From: Pseudomonadota bacterium
GTDB taxonomy: Bacteria; Myxococcota_A; Polyangia; Haliangiales; Haliangiaceae
NCBI GenBank assembly: GCA_022360315.1
Contig: JAKSDA010000061.1
Span: forward strand, 25,982-89,981
DNA length: 64,000 nt
Direction of reading: 5' to 3'
Numbering within the stretch: the stretch's first letter is position 1; each line of letters opens with the position of its first letter. Below, piece by piece: positions 60,808 through 64,000 of this stretch. A program made the translations under genes and the position numbers. Under the pieces are notes generated by a model. The model searched no databases, was not told where the DNA came from, and saw only the letters and a list, made by a program, of their open reading frames with translations.

Positions 60808-62097
60808 TTATAAGCTCCAATACTGCAGGCCGCGCGAGACCTGCTCCGTGTTCAGTACCGATTTCACATCGACGATCACACCGCCATCACGAATCCGAGA
60901 GAGCAGCATATCCTGTCCCATATCGCGGTAGAAATCGTGGGCAACGGCGTAGATCATGGCGTCCAGGTCTTTGATGTCGTCCCAGCTGGACAGCGAGATA
61001 CCGTATTCTTCGCGAGCTTGGTCGAGGTTGCCCAGGGGATCGTGCACCACGGGCCTGACGCCGAATTGATGCAATTCGGCAATGATGTCGGGAACCCGAC
61101 TATTGCGCAGATCGGGCACGTTTTCCTTAAAGGTGAGCCCGCAGATGGCGACCCGGGCGTCTCTGAGGGTAACCCCGGCGGTCGACAGCATCTTCATGGT
61201 CCGCTCGGCCACGTAGGCTCCTATGGTGCTGTTGATGCGGCGTCCGGCCAGGATGACCTCGGGCAAGTAGCCGAGCTCTTCCGCCTTGGTAGTCAGATAG
61301 TAGGGGTCGACGCCGATGCAATGCCCGCCGACCAGGCCGGGGGTAAAGCGCAGAAAGTTCCATTTGGTTGCCGCGGCGTCGAGCACGTCTTTGGTGCGGA
61401 TTCCGATCCGGTCGAAGATCAGCGCCAGTTCGTTCATCAGGGCGATATTCAGGTCGCGCTGGGTATTCTCTATTACCTTGGCCGCCTCGGCAACTTTGAT
61501 AGTTGGCGCCCGATGCACGCCAGCTGTGACCACCGAACTGTACACATCGGCGACCCGATCCAGCGTGGCCGCGTCTTGGCCCGACACCACCTTGATGATT
61601 CGCTCGAAACTGTGCTGCTTGTCGCCCGGATTGATGCGTTCTGGTGAGTAGCCGAGAAAGAAATCCACGCCGGCCTTCATGCCGGACGCCTGTGCGAGGA
61701 CTGGAGCACAAACGTCTTCGGTAACGCCGGGGTATACGGTGGATTCGTAGACCACCACTGCGCCCTTCTTGAGGTTTGCCCCGACTGTATTCGACGCCGC
61801 AATAAGCGGGCCGAGTTCGGGTCGATTGTTGTGATCGATCGGTGTCGGCACGGCAACGATGACAAATGTCGCCTCGACCAGGTCGGCTGGATTGCTACTG
61901 AGCTTGATCGACGATGCCGAGAGTTCCGCACTGTCGACTTCTCCGGTCTCGTCGTGGCCAGCTTTGAGCTCTTCGATGCGCCTGGCTTTGATGTCGAACC
62001 CGATGGTCGGGTATCTCTTGGCGAAGCTCAGCGCCACTGGCAGGCCGACATAGCCCAGCCCGATCACCGCTATGGTTTCGTCTCGCTCATCCGGCAT
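60808..62097 (-). CDS. UDP-N-acetylhexosamine 6-dehydrogenase (WbpO/TviB-like)
   Basis: 429 aa from ATG 62097 ('MPDERDETIAVIGLGYVGLP'). NAD motif 'IAVIGLGYVGLPVALSFAK', 'GYSPERINPGDKQHS', the catalytic Cys in 'GLVGGHCIGVDPYYL', and 'FKENVPDLRNSRVPDII'. Oxidises UDP-GlcNAc or GalNAc to the uronate; first gene of the pair. Confidence 0.9.
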   Translation of the reverse strand: MPDERDETIAVIGLGYVGLPVALSFAKRYPTIGFDIKARRIEELKAGHDETGEVDSAELSASSIKLSSNPADLVEATFVIVAVPTPIDHNNRPELGPLIAASNTVGANLKKGAVVVYESTVYPGVTEDVCAPVLAQASGMKAGVDFFLGYSPERINPGDKQHSFERIIKVVSGQDAATLDRVADVYSSVVTAGVHRAPTIKVAEAAKVIENTQRDLNIALMNELALIFDRIGIRTKDVLDAAATKWNFLRFTPGLVGGHCIGVDPYYLTTKAEELGYLPEVILAGRRINSTIGAYVAERTMKMLSTAGVTLRDARVAICGLTFKENVPDLRNSRVPDIIAELHQFGVRPVVHDPLGNLDQAREEYGISLSSWDDIKDLDAMIYAVAHDFYRDMGQDMLLSRIRDGGVIVDVKSVLNTEQVSRGLQYWSL

Positions 62098-62369
62098 CAG
62101 CGCATCATACTGCCATTTTGCGTCACTTGCTGGGGTCGAGCCTGTACCGATTGATGCCGATGCACCGGGCGGTCGCTTTCCATGCTCGGCACCGACTCGG
62201 CCGGGCAATGGCCATGCGAAGTCGCGTCACCTTGCACGGCCGACGAACGGCTCGAGCGACATCTTCGGAGCTCAATAATCCACCCGATCGGTTGCGAAAA
62301 ATGCAGCAATGTTGCGAACATCGCTCGGACGATTGGGGCGGATGGACCGCCGCCGGCAAACACCAGGCA

Positions 62370-63836
62370 ATGGGTGAGAAAAAGCTATTTGGCGCCGACA
62401 TGCGCATCACCGGACTCGGGATCATTGCGGTTGAAGACAGCGCTGGCGAGGCCAGGCACAAGCTCAGGCTGAGCCGACTCGAGACCGATCATTTCGAGGG
62501 CCAGGTGGGCAGCCTCAGCTATCGCGCCGACGAGCTGTCGATCGACGCCTTGCAGACTACATTGGGACGAGAACAAACCACAGCCGAGTCTGTCGACCTG
62601 GGCAGCCTGTCGGCGACGTCCGACGATGACAATATCGAGATCACAACTCATCGCGTCGGCTGCCCGCGTGGACTCTTGTTCACCAGCGGCGAGGAACTCT
62701 TCGCCCCCCACGTGTCGATCGAGGACGCCCATATCGTCATTCACGATCTGGGCAAGCTCTATACTTCGCCCGGGCGACCGGATCATTCGACCAAACCGAA
62801 CCCAGCCGGCCAGCTGGCCAATCGGGACGGACAGGCCGGGCCGGACAAAGCGGTTGGCGGGGAAGCCACTGGTGCAGCTGTTGCGCGACAAGCGTCTCAA
62901 ATGGCCACTGGCGCAGACCCGGCCCAGGCCGATGGATCGACCCCCCCCGAGCATCCGCTCGGTGACCGCCAATCGGGCGATGATGATTCGATTGACGCCG
63001 AATCAAGTGACGAACAATTCGATGCTGATGAACCGGGTTTCGGTGAAACCGACGATGAGGAGCGTATCGATTGGCATTGTCTCGACGTTCTCGAAGGGCG
63101 GCTCGACCTCGACCTCATCCTGGACATGACCTTGCCCTGGGTGGGTCGCCGGCGAGCGACCCACTATTTTCGCGTACCCATCGAAGACGGCACGATCGAC
63201 TACGACAAGCTCGAAGACGATGTCCACTGGCTGGAGGCGGCATTTCTCAAAATCGAGCTGATCGACGACAAGCTGGTGTTGGCTCGGGATCTGCCACTGG
63301 TACCCTATTCTGGCGAGCCGCTATTGAGCTGGCCGCTCGAGGAAGAGGACATCTCGATGGCCGCGTATCGCCGGGTACACCTGCGCAATCTGCTGCGACC
63401 CAGGCGGGTCGGCAAGCCCAACAAGGATGGCGACAAGGACAAAGCCAAATCTCGCCTGGCCCTGCACGCCCTGGCCCTGGAGAATGTCAAGATTTCGCTG
63501 CACGCCAAGGCGCCGGCGCAGATCGATCTGCCTGGCGGCGCCCTGATTCAAATCGGCGACGACGAGCAACCCGGCCTGGTCAACCTGCACATGGCCGGGG
63601 CGGTGCATTATGAGGCCGGTCAGGATACCAAGGCCACCGCATTGAGCGGACAGATCGAACGTCTCGATCTCACGGTCAAGGATCTGCCATTTGGCCCCGC
63701 ACAGGTCTCGGCCGATCGTCTACACATCAGCGAGATCGACAAGGTCGAACTGAGTTTCGACGGGCTGAGGCCACGCCGGCTCGAACTGTGGGCCAGCCGC
63801 CTGGCTGCGACCCATCTGCGCATCCAGTTTCGTTAG
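62370..63836 (+). CDS. Hypothetical protein, beta-rich, possibly AsmA/DUF748-like
   Basis: 488 aa from ATG 62370; the frame is open to 62118 but that part lacks coding character, and ATG 62400 is another option. Amphipathic strands ('HLRNLLRPRR', 'ALENVKISLHAKAPAQIDL', 'ALSGQIERLDLTVKDLPFG') resemble AsmA- or DUF748-type beta-groove proteins, with a disordered Gly/Asp-rich insert near residues 170-240 ('SIDAESSDEQFDADEPGFGE'). No signal seen with this start, so the N-terminus remains doubtful. Confidence 0.55.
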   Translation: MGEKKLFGADMRITGLGIIAVEDSAGEARHKLRLSRLETDHFEGQVGSLSYRADELSIDALQTTLGREQTTAESVDLGSLSATSDDDNIEITTHRVGCPRGLLFTSGEELFAPHVSIEDAHIVIHDLGKLYTSPGRPDHSTKPNPAGQLANRDGQAGPDKAVGGEATGAAVARQASQMATGADPAQADGSTPPEHPLGDRQSGDDDSIDAESSDEQFDADEPGFGETDDEERIDWHCLDVLEGRLDLDLILDMTLPWVGRRRATHYFRVPIEDGTIDYDKLEDDVHWLEAAFLKIELIDDKLVLARDLPLVPYSGEPLLSWPLEEEDISMAAYRRVHLRNLLRPRRVGKPNKDGDKDKAKSRLALHALALENVKISLHAKAPAQIDLPGGALIQIGDDEQPGLVNLHMAGAVHYEAGQDTKATALSGQIERLDLTVKDLPFGPAQVSADRLHISEIDKVELSFDGLRPRRLELWASRLAATHLRIQFR

Positions 63837-63851
63837 AGCCCACCTCGAATC

Positions 63852-63879
63852 GGGACGGGAACTAGCTAGTTCCCGTCCC
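63852..63879. terminator. 28-bp perfect palindrome
   Basis: GGGACGGGAACTAG pairs exactly with CTAGTTCCCGTCCC, with no unpaired centre. 16 bp after the last gene; likely a terminator or bidirectional transcription barrier, since no T run follows. Confidence 0.6.
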
Positions 63880-63885
63880 TAAATG

Positions 63886-63908
63886 CCCGTTTTGCCTCGT
63901 AAAACGGG
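63886..63908. terminator. Second hairpin CCCGTTTT/AAAACGGG
   Basis: Perfect 8-bp arms with a 7-nt loop right after the 28-bp palindrome. The T and A runs inside the stem suit termination on both strands. The rest of the window (63909-64000) shows no gene. Confidence 0.6.
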
Positions 63909-64000
63909 ACCGGAGAACGATATGGGAGCCACGTTGGGCGCGGGTTGCTGACCGCGATGGCGACTTATATCAGCTCGCGAGTACGGTCTCGAGAATCAGA

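Noticed and set aside
62118..62369. 84-codon N-terminal extension of the last protein
   Set aside because: Arg/His/Met-rich composition without structure, overlapping the likely promoter region of the divergent dehydrogenase.

Overview
The window reads as chromosomal DNA of a GC-rich Gram-negative bacterium, most likely a myxobacterium-like member of the Myxococcota (the old Deltaproteobacteria). The clues are two large Ser/Thr protein kinases, a receiver-HisKA-receiver hybrid kinase, a receiver/PATAN/J-like/TPR giant, a TonB-type protein, many small lipoproteins with Asp/Ala/Gly-rich linkers, an Rhs-derived toxin and dispersed intergenic repeats. This assignment is inference from gene content; no rRNA or other phylogenetic marker lies in the window. 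I found no tRNA, rRNA, CRISPR array or intact insertion sequence.

Layout. 1-5942 (all minus strand): a compact set of an ATP-grasp ligase, a 63-aa ORF, a radical SAM/SPASM enzyme, a C26-type amidase, a PaaK-like adenylate-forming enzyme and a SufS-like cysteine desulfurase that runs off the left edge. Its intergenic DNA is AT-rich. It looks like a biosynthetic cluster for a small molecule or modified peptide that I cannot match to a known pathway. 6509-11602: Acg-type nitroreductase, msrB, hybrid kinase, a NaChBac-like channel and a zinc-ribbon gene interrupted by an in-frame TGA (candidate selenoprotein). 11655-15033: an Hsp70 paralogue containing an 18-A homopolymer, and a lipoprotein. 15099-19078: serC, serA, a small unknown gene and a LeuA-type synthase. 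19656-26511: the receiver giant, two Opp/Dpp ABC ATPases without permeases, and a lipoprotein. 27023-31848: queF, an RHH regulator, hemF, a HARE-HTH protein and a zinc-cluster protein, separated by unusually long gene-poor spacers rich in repeats.

32236-36102: PPP-type phosphatase, MscS channel and an ADP/ATP-translocase-like carrier. 36290-38632: a drastically shortened Rhs-type lipoprotein with a Hint domain and a nuclease-like toxin tip, followed by its Imm50 immunity gene. 38952-43411: pckA, cupin, a membrane-tailed XRE regulator divergent from a glycine-zipper protein, a MenH-like hydrolase and a membrane protein with PAAPES repeats. 43560-48315: a lipoprotein, then a tightly coupled GcvT-fold protein and two COG1233 flavoproteins. 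48397-59662: SLOG/molybdenum-carrier protein, TonB, thiolase, kinase-ATPase-TPR, a degenerate receiver, lipoprotein, second kinase, an acidic repeat protein and a HiPIP-like cysteine protein. 59765-63836: a UDP-sugar epimerase/dehydrogenase pair and an unknown protein with beta-rich character.

The most unusual observations are the ATP-grasp/radical SAM/adenylation/desulfurase cluster, the candidate selenoprotein at 11189-11602, a dispersed repeat whose two copies show a compensatory base-pair change, the A18 tract inside the Hsp70 gene and the shrunken Rhs toxin.
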